Part shown: positions 46,404-55,060 of the stretch, one piece after another
How the letters are laid out: every line of letters begins with the position of its first letter
Position numbering within the stretch: the stretch's first letter is position 1
NCBI RefSeq assembly: GCF_012932565.1
Contig: NZ_JABBYJ010000001.1
Location: 124,001-188,000 of the forward strand
Length of the DNA stretch: 64,000 bases
Direction of reading: 5' to 3'
Source of the DNA: Sneathiella limimaris
Lineage (GTDB): Bacteria; Pseudomonadota; Alphaproteobacteria; Sneathiellales; Sneathiellaceae
The notes under the pieces: generated by a model
The model's database searches: none
Told to the model about the DNA's origin: nothing
The model's input: only the letters and a program-made list of their open reading frames with translations
Position numbers and translations under genes: made by a program

Positions 46404-47264
46404 CTATTCAAACTTTGGTTCTTCCCACCACGGATAATAAGGAGGCATGTCTTGTGACGGGCGCATCGTGAACTCGGCGGGTCTTTTTTCTAAGAAGGAT
46501 TGAACACCCTCAGCAACGTCAGGACTTTGCCCCATATAAAATATTCCGCGGCTATCAACCTTATGAGCTTCCATTGGGTGAGACGCCCCTAACATTCGCC
46601 AAAGCATTTGTCGGCTCAACGCAACTGAAACAGCAGACGTTTGATCCGCAAATGATTGCGCTAATTCCTGCGCGCGCGCCAACAACTCATCAGCGGCGCA
46701 CACCTCTTTGACAAGTCCTCCTTCTTTGGCTTCTTCAGGAGAGAAAACCCGACCTGAATACACCCACTCCGTTGCTTGTGAAATACCAACAAGACGCGGC
46801 AAAAACCAACTACTACAAGCTTCTGGAACAATTCCCCGTTTTGAGAAAACAAAACCAATTTTCGCCTGATCAGACACAAGTCTAACATCCATCGGCAGTG
46901 TCATCGTAATTCCGATACCAACCGCAGCCCCATTAATCGCCCCGATAATTGGTTTTTTGGACTGAAACATTCGAAGCGTTACTTGGCCCCCGCCATCCCG
47001 ATGCACGACACCTTCTGTCTTCAGGCCACGCGCTTCATAGTTGAAAGTATTTTTACCCTCCCCTAAATCAGCTCCTGCACAAAAGGCTTTTCCCGCTCCA
47101 GTGACGATAATTGCCCGAACCTCATCATCCGCATCCGCAGCATCGAACGCGTCAATCAGTTCGTCACGCATAACCTGCGTAAATGCATTCATTCGATCAG
47201 GACGGTTCAGCGTAATCGTTAGAATATTTCCAGATTTTTCATATAGTATTTGTTCATAAGCCAT
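46404..47264 (-). CDS. enoyl-CoA hydratase/isomerase family protein (crotonase fold)
   Basis: The 286-residue protein has the crotonase oxyanion-hole elements F-C-A-G-A-D-L (about 62-68) and I-N-G-A-A-V-G-I-G (about 108-116), and the acid/base glutamate in R-G-I-V-P-E-A. The second glutamate position of classical hydratases is not obviously kept, so the reaction may be hydration, isomerisation or hydrolysis of an acyl-CoA. It is a monocistronic minus-strand gene with its own terminator, unrelated to the neighbouring EPS genes. The start is the ATG at 47264. Confidence 0.88.
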   Translation of the reverse strand: MAYEQILYEKSGNILTITLNRPDRMNAFTQVMRDELIDAFDAADADDEVRAIIVTGAGKAFCAGADLGEGKNTFNYEARGLKTEGVVHRDGGGQVTLRMFQSKKPIIGAINGAAVGIGITMTLPMDVRLVSDQAKIGFVFSKRGIVPEACSSWFLPRLVGISQATEWVYSGRVFSPEEAKEGGLVKEVCAADELLARAQELAQSFADQTSAVSVALSRQMLWRMLGASHPMEAHKVDSRGIFYMGQSPDVAEGVQSFLEKRPAEFTMRPSQDMPPYYPWWEEPKFE

Positions 47265-47330
47265 TTTTCTTCCTTTTCCTTTTCTAGGCTTCTGAAAGCT
47301 TGCCGGTATTGAACAGACTTTGCAAGAATC

Positions 47331-47356
47331 AAAAAAGGGCGGCCAATGGCCACCCT
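47331..47356 (-). terminator. rho-independent terminator after the VPLPA-CTERM gene
   Basis: The inverted repeat AGGGCGGCCA/TGGCCACCCT (47336-47345 and 47347-47356, one mismatch) is followed on the minus strand by a T tract (the A run at 47331-47336). It lies about 22 bases past the stop. Confidence 0.75.
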
Positions 47357-47378
47357 CGATTGAACGTATTATTTGATA

Positions 47379-48074
47379 TCAGGCAGAACCTCTACGTTTA
47401 CGCCATCCCAGGAAACTGAGCACAGCAATGCCAGCTCCATAGAGGGGCAGAGCCGCAGGCAGAGGAACAGCACTCACAGTTACAACACGGATCCAATCAC
47501 CCGGTTCTGTTACGAACATATCCACCTCAAGCACATTGCCTAGTCCTAGGATATTGTATCCATCATAATCTGCTTCCATACCTCTTTTGCGAAAGGGCGC
47601 AGATTGATTAGTGTTGCCATTATCGTATGTGGTATCCTCGGCACCTAGTAATTCGGACGAAGCCGCTTCTAAATCGCCATCAATATCTGACATGACACCT
47701 AGAATGGTACCGCTGAACTCCCATTGCACACCGTAATGATATATTTTTTCTAAGCCTCTACTGTTTAGGAAGATCATGTGACTATCAACCCGCATCCCTT
47801 TTGCGATCACCCCGCCATCAACCAACAGGTCTTCTGTCAGCAAAACACCTTGAGCCTCATTAAACCCCTGCTGACGATCATTTTTCGTTCCATCATCCAA
47901 GACATTAAGCGGGTTGCCGATGATCTGTCCTGTTTGGACTGATGGCGCACCGTCGCCATATTCAATGGAGCCGCCGTACACATTTGTAATCGCAGCACGC
48001 GCCGGAATAGACATTATGAGGAGCATAAACAGCCCCCCTAAAACTGACGCCCCGACTGAAAATATTTTTGCCAT
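47379..48074 (-). CDS. VPLPA-CTERM sorting-domain protein, predicted exosortase D substrate
   Basis: The 231-residue protein has a signal peptide of about 27 residues and a 170-residue body. It ends with a tripartite sorting tail: V-P-L-P-A at 203-207, a hydrophobic helix and the basic W-R-K-R-R-G-S-A. This is the VPLPA-CTERM variant that exosortase D recognises, and XrtD is encoded 31 kb away. After cleavage the protein would be released from the inner membrane to the envelope or EPS matrix. The body is rich in Gly/Asp with no family I recognise. Transcribed alone, with its own terminator. Confidence 0.9.
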   Translation of the reverse strand: MAKIFSVGASVLGGLFMLLIMSIPARAAITNVYGGSIEYGDGAPSVQTGQIIGNPLNVLDDGTKNDRQQGFNEAQGVLLTEDLLVDGGVIAKGMRVDSHMIFLNSRGLEKIYHYGVQWEFSGTILGVMSDIDGDLEAASSELLGAEDTTYDNGNTNQSAPFRKRGMEADYDGYNILGLGNVLEVDMFVTEPGDWIRVVTVSAVPLPAALPLYGAGIAVLSFLGWRKRRGSA

Positions 48075-48406
48075 TTATCTAATTTCCCGTTCATCAAAAA
48101 TTGATCAATACAATACTCCCACAACTAATTATTAAAACCATAACCATTGTTTTAATTTAGTCAAAAGAAGGTTCAAATTTTCCGATAATTTCAGAAACAT
48201 CTCACGCATAAGCCGACTTGCGGATTTCAAACTTATCTAAAAGGTTGAATAATACTATTTTATGTAATCAGGTGGCCCGCTTTCGGGTTTCTTGCCCCGT
48301 CGAATCAAATCTGATCCTAAGCGGACTGAACAAACAGTTAGACACAACAATCGTGAACCTGAATAATACAGATACTCAGGGCGCGCATATTTTGGAGTAA
48401 AAATCC
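48075..48406. other. divergent intergenic region, VPLPA-CTERM gene and dioxygenase-like gene
   Basis: The 332 bases hold the two divergent promoters. A compact hairpin CCCG-CTTT-CGGG at 48276-48287, followed by TTTCTTG, could be a small terminator or part of a leader. A 60-codon frame at 48218-48400 has no family likeness and is not called. No sigma-54 element was found on the VPLPA side. Confidence 0.5.
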
Positions 48407-48745
48407 ATGAACAGACCTATATCTGTCATTAAAGGCTACCACGCGCATGTTTATTATCACAAGGAATCCAAAGACAAAGCAACATGGCTGAGAGACCAAA
48501 TTGCTCAGAAGTTTGCCGTGAAGCTGGGGCGCTGGCACGATAAAGAAGTTGGTCCTCACAAAGCTTCCATGTACCAAGTCGCATTCTTACCACAGGAATT
48601 TAACAAGATTGTTCCTTGGCTTATGATTAACCGACAAGGATTGGATATTCTAGTACACCCTGAAACAGGAAATGATCTTGAGGATCACACGGAAAACGCC
48701 TTATGGCTCGGTAACAAACTGGACTTGAAACTCAGCGTCTTCTAG
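48407..48745 (+). CDS. DOPA 4,5-dioxygenase-like protein
   Basis: The 112-residue protein belongs to the small DOPA-dioxygenase-like family. It has G-Y-H-A-H-V-Y-Y near the N-terminus and L-D-I-L-V-H-P-E-T-G near residue 80, which together supply three histidines for metal binding. In fungi and plants such enzymes cleave DOPA in betalain or muscaflavin formation. Bacterial homologues are mostly uncharacterised. A GGAG lies about 10 bases before the ATG. It is followed after 28 bases by the large TPR protein gene, possibly as one unit. Confidence 0.85.
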   Translation: MNRPISVIKGYHAHVYYHKESKDKATWLRDQIAQKFAVKLGRWHDKEVGPHKASMYQVAFLPQEFNKIVPWLMINRQGLDILVHPETGNDLEDHTENALWLGNKLDLKLSVF

Positions 48746-48773
48746 ACTCAAGCAGTTCCATTTAAACAGATTA

Positions 48774-50831
48774 ATGAGGCTCGTCATTCTAATCCTCACC
48801 AGAGTATTAATTGCCGTTTGCATTTTTGTTCATATTGCAGCAATTACCTCCCCCTTGTCGGCCAATGAGGCGAGGCAAAATCTCTTTGAAATGCCCGAAG
48901 TCTCCAGCCACATGCAAAGGGCTATTGCAGCCCTCAAAGTTCGGAACATCGGACTCGCTCAAAATACTCTGGAAGGCATCGCGAAGAAGTACCCCTGGTA
49001 TGTTGAGGCTCATTACATACTTGCGACACTCTATACTGCGCAGAATAAGCCTGATCAGGCTATAACTTCCCTGAATAAAGCTGTTGAGGCTGGTTTTACG
49101 AACCACCAACTCCTCTATAAAGATAACAACCTTAAACCTTTAAGGGATCGTCCAGATTTTCAATCTTTAGCAGAAGGGCTCATTCAAAAATCAGCCACTG
49201 GCCAAACATCGAGCGAAACCGAAATAAAAGTATTTCCGGTACGAGGTGATACTGCACTCATTTCCACCGATAATACCCATTGGGACGGGAAGCTTCTAAC
49301 CCTGAGGTCTTATTTCAAGTTCAATGACCGCCGGGCGGCAAACAGCACTGTTCAAAACATAAAGGATCCGATAGCCAGTCAGCTTAACTCCCTCTTTCAA
49401 CGAGGATTAGCTGCAGGGAATACAGGAGACATTTATGACAATCGCGATCATCGGCACTCATCACTGCATAAGAAACAATATCCACAACTAACTTTTTCAG
49501 CATATTCGGAAAAAGCGAAGGCTCAACAGCTGGATTATGGCTTGAATACCAAAATCTTGTTTAACAGCCCTACTATTGGCAACTCTTCAACCGCCATTAC
49601 TGGTGGTCCCTTCTGGAGAAGTCAGGCGCGCCTTTCCTATACAATTCCCAACGGACCACAGCATCTGTTCCTACAGTATCTCAATAACCATATTTATGTT
49701 TTCCCTTCAGTCCGAGATTATGACTACCAAGAAGGAAAACAGGATTACCTGCCTACCAATACGCCTTATCTAATCATTTCTAAGGGTAAATCAGGTTCTG
49801 ACCGACCGTTTTTGAGGGCTGTTGCAACCATTCTGGCCGCTTTTAAGCCGGATGATAAGGACGAACTGATCAAAACGAACCGATTGGCCTCTGCCGTTCA
49901 GACTGTTTTTCGTAAAGGTTTAAAGTCCGTTCAGTCTGATGCGGACTATTTCACGTCAAAGGCACATAAAGTTGTTTACGAAAAATCCGACATAGATCTT
50001 CTCAAGATGATCAAGATCGCAAATGACTTTGATGCATCCACTTTTCCTGCTCCCGTGCAGATGCGGGTAATTGAAGAAAGCAAATTAAAACCAGGGATCG
50101 ATGACTTTACGCGGGCACTCCCTGAACAACTTTTCAATTCACCATCAACTATTGCGCGCATCGTTCGAGGTACAGCCTATGAGAAGACAATGTCCCTTGA
50201 GGTCAGGTCTGTTACTCCTGGCATAGCAGAAGACATTACATATAAATGGGTCTTGCTTCAGGGAGATCCCAAAAAAGTCTCCATCAAACCTCTGACCGCG
50301 TCGGGCAATAAAGTGGAAATCAGATCCAAGTGGCAAAAACCGTTCAAACTGTCACACGACCCAGAAGTGACATCGAGTAGAGTAGAGATAGCTGTTTTTG
50401 CTACGACAAAAAACAATGTCTCTGCACCATCATTTCTCACACTTCTGTACCCAAGAAATGAAAACCGCGAATATAATGCACAGGGCCGGCTTCTAAGCCT
50501 TGACCATCGCCCAACGGGCAAGACTTATGTCGACCCGCAAATTTTTTCCAAGAGGAACTGGAAAGACGAGTATCGTTATGATGCGAAAGGAAGACTGATC
50601 GGTTGGACCCGCACCAAAGGCACTAAAGTCTCTGAGTTTACCTATCATGGTGCTCTAGTCTTAGAAAAAGACTCGCAAGGCAGAGCAACACGTGCTCAAA
50701 GAGTTGCATATGAATACAGCAGGGCATCCAATGGCCAAACGGAAGCCCAAGAAAAACTTCTTAATGCTTACTTGAATTATGAGTATGTGAACGACACTGA
50801 TCAGCGCGGCATTATCACTAAAAAGGAATAA
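48774..50831 (+). CDS. large secreted TPR protein with C-terminal YD-repeat-like segments, unknown
   Basis: The 685-residue protein has a signal peptide (about 1-30), then one or two tetratricopeptide units (about 36-110, with A-H-Y-I-L-A-T-L-Y). A long middle part of no known family follows, and the C-terminal 120 residues carry YD/RHS-like units (E-Y-N-A-Q-G-R-L-L, Y-R-Y-D-A-K-G-R-L-I-G and a third near V-A-Y-E-Y). The ATG at 48774 follows the dioxygenase-like gene by 28 bases, so the two may be linked. It probably acts in the periplasm or outside the cell. I cannot assign a function. Confidence 0.75.
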   Translation: MRLVILILTRVLIAVCIFVHIAAITSPLSANEARQNLFEMPEVSSHMQRAIAALKVRNIGLAQNTLEGIAKKYPWYVEAHYILATLYTAQNKPDQAITSLNKAVEAGFTNHQLLYKDNNLKPLRDRPDFQSLAEGLIQKSATGQTSSETEIKVFPVRGDTALISTDNTHWDGKLLTLRSYFKFNDRRAANSTVQNIKDPIASQLNSLFQRGLAAGNTGDIYDNRDHRHSSLHKKQYPQLTFSAYSEKAKAQQLDYGLNTKILFNSPTIGNSSTAITGGPFWRSQARLSYTIPNGPQHLFLQYLNNHIYVFPSVRDYDYQEGKQDYLPTNTPYLIISKGKSGSDRPFLRAVATILAAFKPDDKDELIKTNRLASAVQTVFRKGLKSVQSDADYFTSKAHKVVYEKSDIDLLKMIKIANDFDASTFPAPVQMRVIEESKLKPGIDDFTRALPEQLFNSPSTIARIVRGTAYEKTMSLEVRSVTPGIAEDITYKWVLLQGDPKKVSIKPLTASGNKVEIRSKWQKPFKLSHDPEVTSSRVEIAVFATTKNNVSAPSFLTLLYPRNENREYNAQGRLLSLDHRPTGKTYVDPQIFSKRNWKDEYRYDAKGRLIGWTRTKGTKVSEFTYHGALVLEKDSQGRATRAQRVAYEYSRASNGQTEAQEKLLNAYLNYEYVNDTDQRGIITKKE

Positions 50832-50832
50832 C

Positions 50833-51159
50833 CTAGTTATTATCCCGTGACTGGTAAGCCATGTTGCAGTGTTTCAAACAATAGGGTTTGCTCGGAACAG
50901 ACTCATCCCCACAAAAATGGAAATCAGGTTCTCCCGGATGACCTATTGGCCATTGACAAGCGCGATGAGCTGGCACTGCTTTCTTCTTCGCCTTTGGCGC
51001 AGCCGTTGTAGACGATTTGTTGGACAAGCCCAGCCGGTTTGCCTTGCCAATAACTGCATTTCGGGTTACCCCGCCCAGTTCTTCAGCAATTTCTGCGGCG
51101 GTCTTACCAGAGCCCCACAGACTTTTCAGCTTTTCAATACGTTCTTCAGTCCAACTCAT
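50833..51159 (-). CDS. gcrA: GcrA cell-cycle regulator
   Basis: The 108-residue protein starts M-S-W-T-E-E-R-I-E-K-L-K-S-L-W, the DNA-binding opening of GcrA, with R-N-A-V-I-G-K-A-N-R-L-G-L-S as the recognition helix. It ends in the C-terminal cysteine/histidine segment that contacts sigma-70 (C-Q-W-P-I-G and C-G...K-P-Y-C). GcrA activates genes whose promoters carry CcrM-methylated GANTC and is confined to alphaproteobacteria. It is shorter than Caulobacter GcrA because the linker is reduced. It converges on the TPR gene with one base between. Confidence 0.93.
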   Translation of the reverse strand: MSWTEERIEKLKSLWGSGKTAAEIAEELGGVTRNAVIGKANRLGLSNKSSTTAAPKAKKKAVPAHRACQWPIGHPGEPDFHFCGDESVPSKPYCLKHCNMAYQSRDNN

Positions 51160-51308
51160 TATCAGCCTCTTTCGACTTCAAACCCCAGAAAATTCAAAAA
51201 ATTTCTCTGGTAAATGTGCCCGTGCGGCCCTTGATATAACTTTACTCAGCGAAAGTGTCCATAGCTAAACATGGATTATCAAACGAGTAAAGCGACTCTA
51301 GTCATTGG

Positions 51309-52022
51309 TCAATTGGCAAGACGTTTCACTCGAACAGTGACTGACAGCAGATAGATAAAAAACGCCAGAGCGACATAAAGCTCCTGTGTTTCACTAACAT
51401 TCAAATTAAAAGGATAGGGAATGTTAGTTGAACCAAACACACGATCTGGAATTTTAATAAAACCAACAATAACACTCACTGGAAGGCAAATCCATGTTGG
51501 CCAAAAAAGATCCTGCCAACTTCCTTTCACAAATTGAATGCCTTTTCGAGCCCGCCATATGGGCAATATCACACCGCCAATTAAGGCTGACAGCTCCACA
51601 ATTAACCGGGGCTTCTGATCTAACCAAGACGACATATTATGCAAGTTTGTCTCACCTTGATCGTTCAGCTCTCCCATAAATTCGGGTGTTTCCCACCCAA
51701 ACCAATGCTGCCCCCAGCTTGCTTCTTCACCGGCAAAGTACAAACAGGCTAGGCCAAGCAGTGCGTACCAGTAAGTCATCCAGCGAACTGGTAGGCTCGC
51801 ACGGTTCAAAACCAAGTAAATCGCAAGCAGAATTGTTGGAATCAGAATAACAACAGTTACGTTTTCAACAATTCCACCCTCACCACTGAAATAATCTCGG
51901 GCAAAGTCGGGCCAAAAACCGCGAACGATCAGTTGTGCGGTTAATGGAAGCAATACTACCCATACCCAAAGCCACTTAGGCAACTCATACTGCTGCGAGG
52001 AATTCACTGTCATTGTCCGCAC
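51309..52022 (-). CDS. polytopic membrane protein with conserved E-E-x-S-W-G-Q motif, unknown
   Basis: The 237-residue protein has about six transmembrane helices. A periplasmic or cytoplasmic loop carries A-G-E-E-A-S-W-G-Q-H-W-F-G-W-E-T-P and, further on, G-E-T-N-L-H-N. The E-E-x-S-W-G-Q and N-L-H-N pattern recurs in an uncharacterised bacterial membrane family and looks like a catalytic or metal site. The gene stands alone between gcrA and the SDR gene. Confidence 0.7.
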   Translation of the reverse strand: MRTMTVNSSQQYELPKWLWVWVVLLPLTAQLIVRGFWPDFARDYFSGEGGIVENVTVVILIPTILLAIYLVLNRASLPVRWMTYWYALLGLACLYFAGEEASWGQHWFGWETPEFMGELNDQGETNLHNMSSWLDQKPRLIVELSALIGGVILPIWRARKGIQFVKGSWQDLFWPTWICLPVSVIVGFIKIPDRVFGSTNIPYPFNLNVSETQELYVALAFFIYLLSVTVRVKRLAN

Positions 52023-52175
52023 GTAAACCTATTTTTTTCCCAATAAATGAAGACGCCAATCCAACAGAGTTATTGACTTGTTTCAAACAATCATAAGACT
52101 AACACGGTAAGAAATTCTAAAAACATAAACTCAAAAGACACAATAGATGTCAATAATAAGGAAAGAGGTCTAAAG

Positions 52176-52940
52176 ATGGGGAGAGTTTCGGGGAAAATTG
52201 CCCTTGTCACCGGCGCAGGGAGCGGACTTGGAAGAGCGACCGCAATCATGCTCGCAAAAGAAGGCGCTAAAGTAGTAGTCACAGATATCAACCTTGAAAC
52301 AGCCAAGGAAACGGCCTCTATGATTGAAACTGGAGCTGCCATCGCGTTGCAACATGATGTCACAGACGAAACGAGATGGCAGGAAGTTCTTGAAGAAACC
52401 AAAAACACCTTTGGTGGCTTAAACATATTGGTAAATAATGCAGGTATCGGCGACGGCTCCGATGTGGAAAGCACTGATTTCGCAACATGGAAAAAGGTCC
52501 ATGCTGTGGACCTCGACTCCGTGTTTCTAGGCTGTAAATATGCAATCCGCTATATGGAAGAAACAGAAGGCCTTGGCTCAATCGTCAATATCTCTTCCAT
52601 CGCAGGTATTATTGCTGGCCACAATCTAGCCTCCTACAATTCTGCCAAAGCAGCTGTTCGTCACTTGAGCAAATCAGTCGCCCTACATTGTGCCCGTAAG
52701 AAAAATGGGATCAGGTGTAACTCGGTTCATCCAACTTTTGTGCGTACACCTATTTTGGACAAAATGTTCGCGCGGTTTGGCACTGCAGACGGGGAAGCAA
52801 AACTGGCACGGCAGGTCCCACTGGGCCAAATCGGTGAACCTGACGACATAGCCTATGGTATTCTGTACCTAGCGTCTGACGAGTCTAGATTCATGACCGG
52901 CACAGAGCTGGTACTGGACGGCGGCATTAGCGCCATGTAA
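52176..52940 (+). CDS. short-chain dehydrogenase/reductase
   Basis: The 254-residue classical SDR has the cofactor loop T-G-A-G-S-G-L-G (12-19), N-N-A-G near 87, catalytic Ser in V-N-I-S-S and the active-site Y-N-S-A-K near 154-158. An acidic residue at the end of beta-2 (T-D-I-N) points to NAD rather than NADP. The closest outline is that of cyclohexanol or hydroxysteroid dehydrogenases, but the substrate is unknown. A good ribosome site (AAGGAAAGAGG) precedes the ATG at 52176. The next gene on the strand begins 45 bases after its stop. Confidence 0.88.
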   Translation: MGRVSGKIALVTGAGSGLGRATAIMLAKEGAKVVVTDINLETAKETASMIETGAAIALQHDVTDETRWQEVLEETKNTFGGLNILVNNAGIGDGSDVESTDFATWKKVHAVDLDSVFLGCKYAIRYMEETEGLGSIVNISSIAGIIAGHNLASYNSAKAAVRHLSKSVALHCARKKNGIRCNSVHPTFVRTPILDKMFARFGTADGEAKLARQVPLGQIGEPDDIAYGILYLASDESRFMTGTELVLDGGISAM

Positions 52941-52984
52941 GATTTCTATCTGGAATAGGTTGCCTACAAAAATATGTATTCAGT

Positions 52985-53695
52985 ATGAGTCGCGAAAAAA
53001 TCCTTTTAATTATGCATCAAGAGCGATCTGACCCTGGCCGGGTTGGTGAAATGCTCCGCACACTAGGCTATGAGCTGGATATGCGTATTCCGGCGATAGG
53101 ACATGACCTTCCAGATGATCCTACGGAACATCATGGTGCTGTCATATTTGGCGGCCCCATGAGTGCTAACGACGACCATGAAGAGTTCATTCGCGATGAA
53201 ACCAAGTATGTCGAGAAACTTTTGAAATCTGAGGTTCCGTTCCTCGGAATTTGCCTCGGCGCACAAATACTTGCTCGCGTTCTGGGATCAGAAGTTAGAA
53301 GGCATCCTGAAGGCTTAATGGAAATTGGATATTACACCATTGAGCCAACAGAAGCGGGTAGCCCCTATTTTGATAAACATCTGCATGCGTATCAGTGGCA
53401 TAAAGAGGGCTTTGACCTACCCAAAGATTGCGATTTACTGGCATCAGGCAATTACTTTCCCAATCAGGCCTTTCGGTTTGGAAGACAAGCGTATGGAATT
53501 CAATTCCACCCAGAAGTTACTGAAGCGATGAACCGTAAATGGCTTCGAAAAGCAGCACACATGCTCAGTGAGCCTGGCGCCCAATCCGCTAAAGAGCAGC
53601 TAGCGGACCGACAGCGCCATGATGCAGAAATGAACAACTGGGCATGGCGCTTTTTGGATCACTGGACAAAACTAGGGCAGAAGGTCACTGCTTGA
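52985..53695 (+). CDS. class I glutamine amidotransferase-like protein
   Basis: The 236-residue protein has a class I glutamine amidotransferase fold with nucleophile Cys in F-L-G-I-C-L-G-A-Q and the His/Glu pair in Q-F-H-P-E-V. Stand-alone members are often annotated as GMP-synthase-like, but the partner reaction is unknown and some hydrolyse gamma-glutamyl compounds. It follows the SDR gene and converges on the CaiB-type gene with eight bases between. Confidence 0.86.
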   Translation: MSREKILLIMHQERSDPGRVGEMLRTLGYELDMRIPAIGHDLPDDPTEHHGAVIFGGPMSANDDHEEFIRDETKYVEKLLKSEVPFLGICLGAQILARVLGSEVRRHPEGLMEIGYYTIEPTEAGSPYFDKHLHAYQWHKEGFDLPKDCDLLASGNYFPNQAFRFGRQAYGIQFHPEVTEAMNRKWLRKAAHMLSEPGAQSAKEQLADRQRHDAEMNNWAWRFLDHWTKLGQKVTA

Positions 53696-53703
53696 TGTGG
53701 CTA

Positions 53704-54891
53704 TCAAATAACTCGCTTCTCGTGTAGCTCCTGAATTTCCGCGTCTGAAAACCCAAGAGACGACATAATTTCATCGGTATGCTCACCCAGTGTAGGAGCT
53801 CGATGCTTGATAGAGACCTCAGTTTTTGACATCTTCAAAGGAAAGTTTGAAATACGGGCAGCCTTTTCGAGACCCGGATATTCTACTGACTCCAATAGAC
53901 CCATTGCAGCTAGATGCGGATCGTCCAGAACCTCCTGAGGGGACAACACGGGACCGCAGGGCAATCTCACGGCTTCCATCGCTTTGATCGCTTCTTCCGT
54001 CGTACGCTCAGCACACCATTCAGCCATACGTTCAGAAATAATATGGCCATTGTCGCCTCTATCTTGATCGGTTGCAAAGCGCGGATCTTCCAGCCAATGA
54101 TGCTCACCAATCAGATCACACCATCTTTTGAACAATGGATTTCCAATACTCTGCACCAAAACCCATCCGTCTTTCGTTTTATAAGTATCTGACGGACCAC
54201 CGTTGTACCCTCTATTCCCGATACCCTGTCGATCCAAATTCAGCATGTCTTGCTCAATTAACGCAGCTATGGAAATTAGAACTGAGGACCCGAACAGGGA
54301 ACCCATCACCAATTGACCTTCACCGGTTGCGCGATGATGCATAATCGCGGAAAGCGTACCAATACAGCCAACCATAGCGGTTGTGAAATCCACCCAAGGA
54401 CTATTTAGTTTGCGCGGGCCAGTCTCTGCATCGCCAGACATATGCATTGACCCTGACATCGCCTGTCCAATACCGTCAAAACCCACCCTATTCTTATAGG
54501 GCCCAGTGTCCCCAAAAGCGGATTGGTGAGTCAAAATAATATCTTCTTTGATTTCCTTGAGACTTTCGTAGTCCAATCCCATGGCCTGTAGTGACTCAAT
54601 TGGCAAGTTAGCGACTACAACATCTGCAGATTTTACCAAACGCCGAATTACCTCTTTGGCTTCCGGTTTCATTGGGTTTAAGGTTAGGCCCTTCTTACTA
54701 TTGGCCATTTGCATCAGCATCGCCCCCTCCCCCTTATCGGTCACAGGGGTCGTGTAACGATCTTCACTACCATCCAGTTTTTCGATGCGAATGACTTCCG
54801 CACCAAGGTTCGCCAAAATCGTTGTGCAATATGGTCCAGCAATATAGCGACCAAAATCCAGCACCCGTACACCTTCCAAAATGCCTGGCAT
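53704..54891 (-). CDS. CaiB/BaiF-family (type III) CoA transferase
   Basis: The 395-residue protein has the CaiB/BaiF opening L-E-G-V-R-V-L-D-F-G-R-Y-I-A-G-P-Y-C and the linked-ring fold pattern. It carries an F-D-G-I-G-Q-A-M-S-G block, G-Y-N-G-G in the middle and R-L-P-C-G-P-V in the C-terminal part. It swaps CoA between carboxylic acids (formyl-, carnitine- or bile-acid-type). The substrate is unknown. Starts at the ATG at 54891. Confidence 0.9.
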   Translation of the reverse strand: MPGILEGVRVLDFGRYIAGPYCTTILANLGAEVIRIEKLDGSEDRYTTPVTDKGEGAMLMQMANSKKGLTLNPMKPEAKEVIRRLVKSADVVVANLPIESLQAMGLDYESLKEIKEDIILTHQSAFGDTGPYKNRVGFDGIGQAMSGSMHMSGDAETGPRKLNSPWVDFTTAMVGCIGTLSAIMHHRATGEGQLVMGSLFGSSVLISIAALIEQDMLNLDRQGIGNRGYNGGPSDTYKTKDGWVLVQSIGNPLFKRWCDLIGEHHWLEDPRFATDQDRGDNGHIISERMAEWCAERTTEEAIKAMEAVRLPCGPVLSPQEVLDDPHLAAMGLLESVEYPGLEKAARISNFPLKMSKTEVSIKHRAPTLGEHTDEIMSSLGFSDAEIQELHEKRVI

Positions 54892-55004
54892 TCTTTTACT
54901 CCTGATCTGTTCTTGTTTATTTTTTCAGGTTTTCCCGAGACGCTAGGGTGCATTGAAAGCAGCAAATTATCAAGAATAATCAATTGAAATAGGCGTAAAC
55001 ATAC

Positions 55005-55035
55005 AAAACCCCGCACTCCCAGATGGAGGCAGGGT
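55005..55035 (-). terminator. rho-independent terminator after the cold-shock gene
   Basis: Read on the minus strand, a stem of about eleven base pairs (ACCCTGCCTCC with GGAGTGCGGGGT, one bulged T) at 55008-55035 is followed by TTTT (55005-55008). It lies about 25 bases past the stop codon. Confidence 0.75.
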
Positions 55036-55060
55036 CAACTTGAAACCTTGACTCGAAAAT

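Noticed and set aside
48241-48320. Structured RNA or riboswitch around the CCCG-CTTT-CGGG hairpin
   Set aside because: Only one four-base-pair stem is clear and no known RNA consensus matches by eye.
48218-48400. 60-codon plus-strand frame in the gap before the dioxygenase-like gene
   Set aside because: Low-information sequence, no ribosome site and no recognisable family. Listed only as part of the intergenic region.
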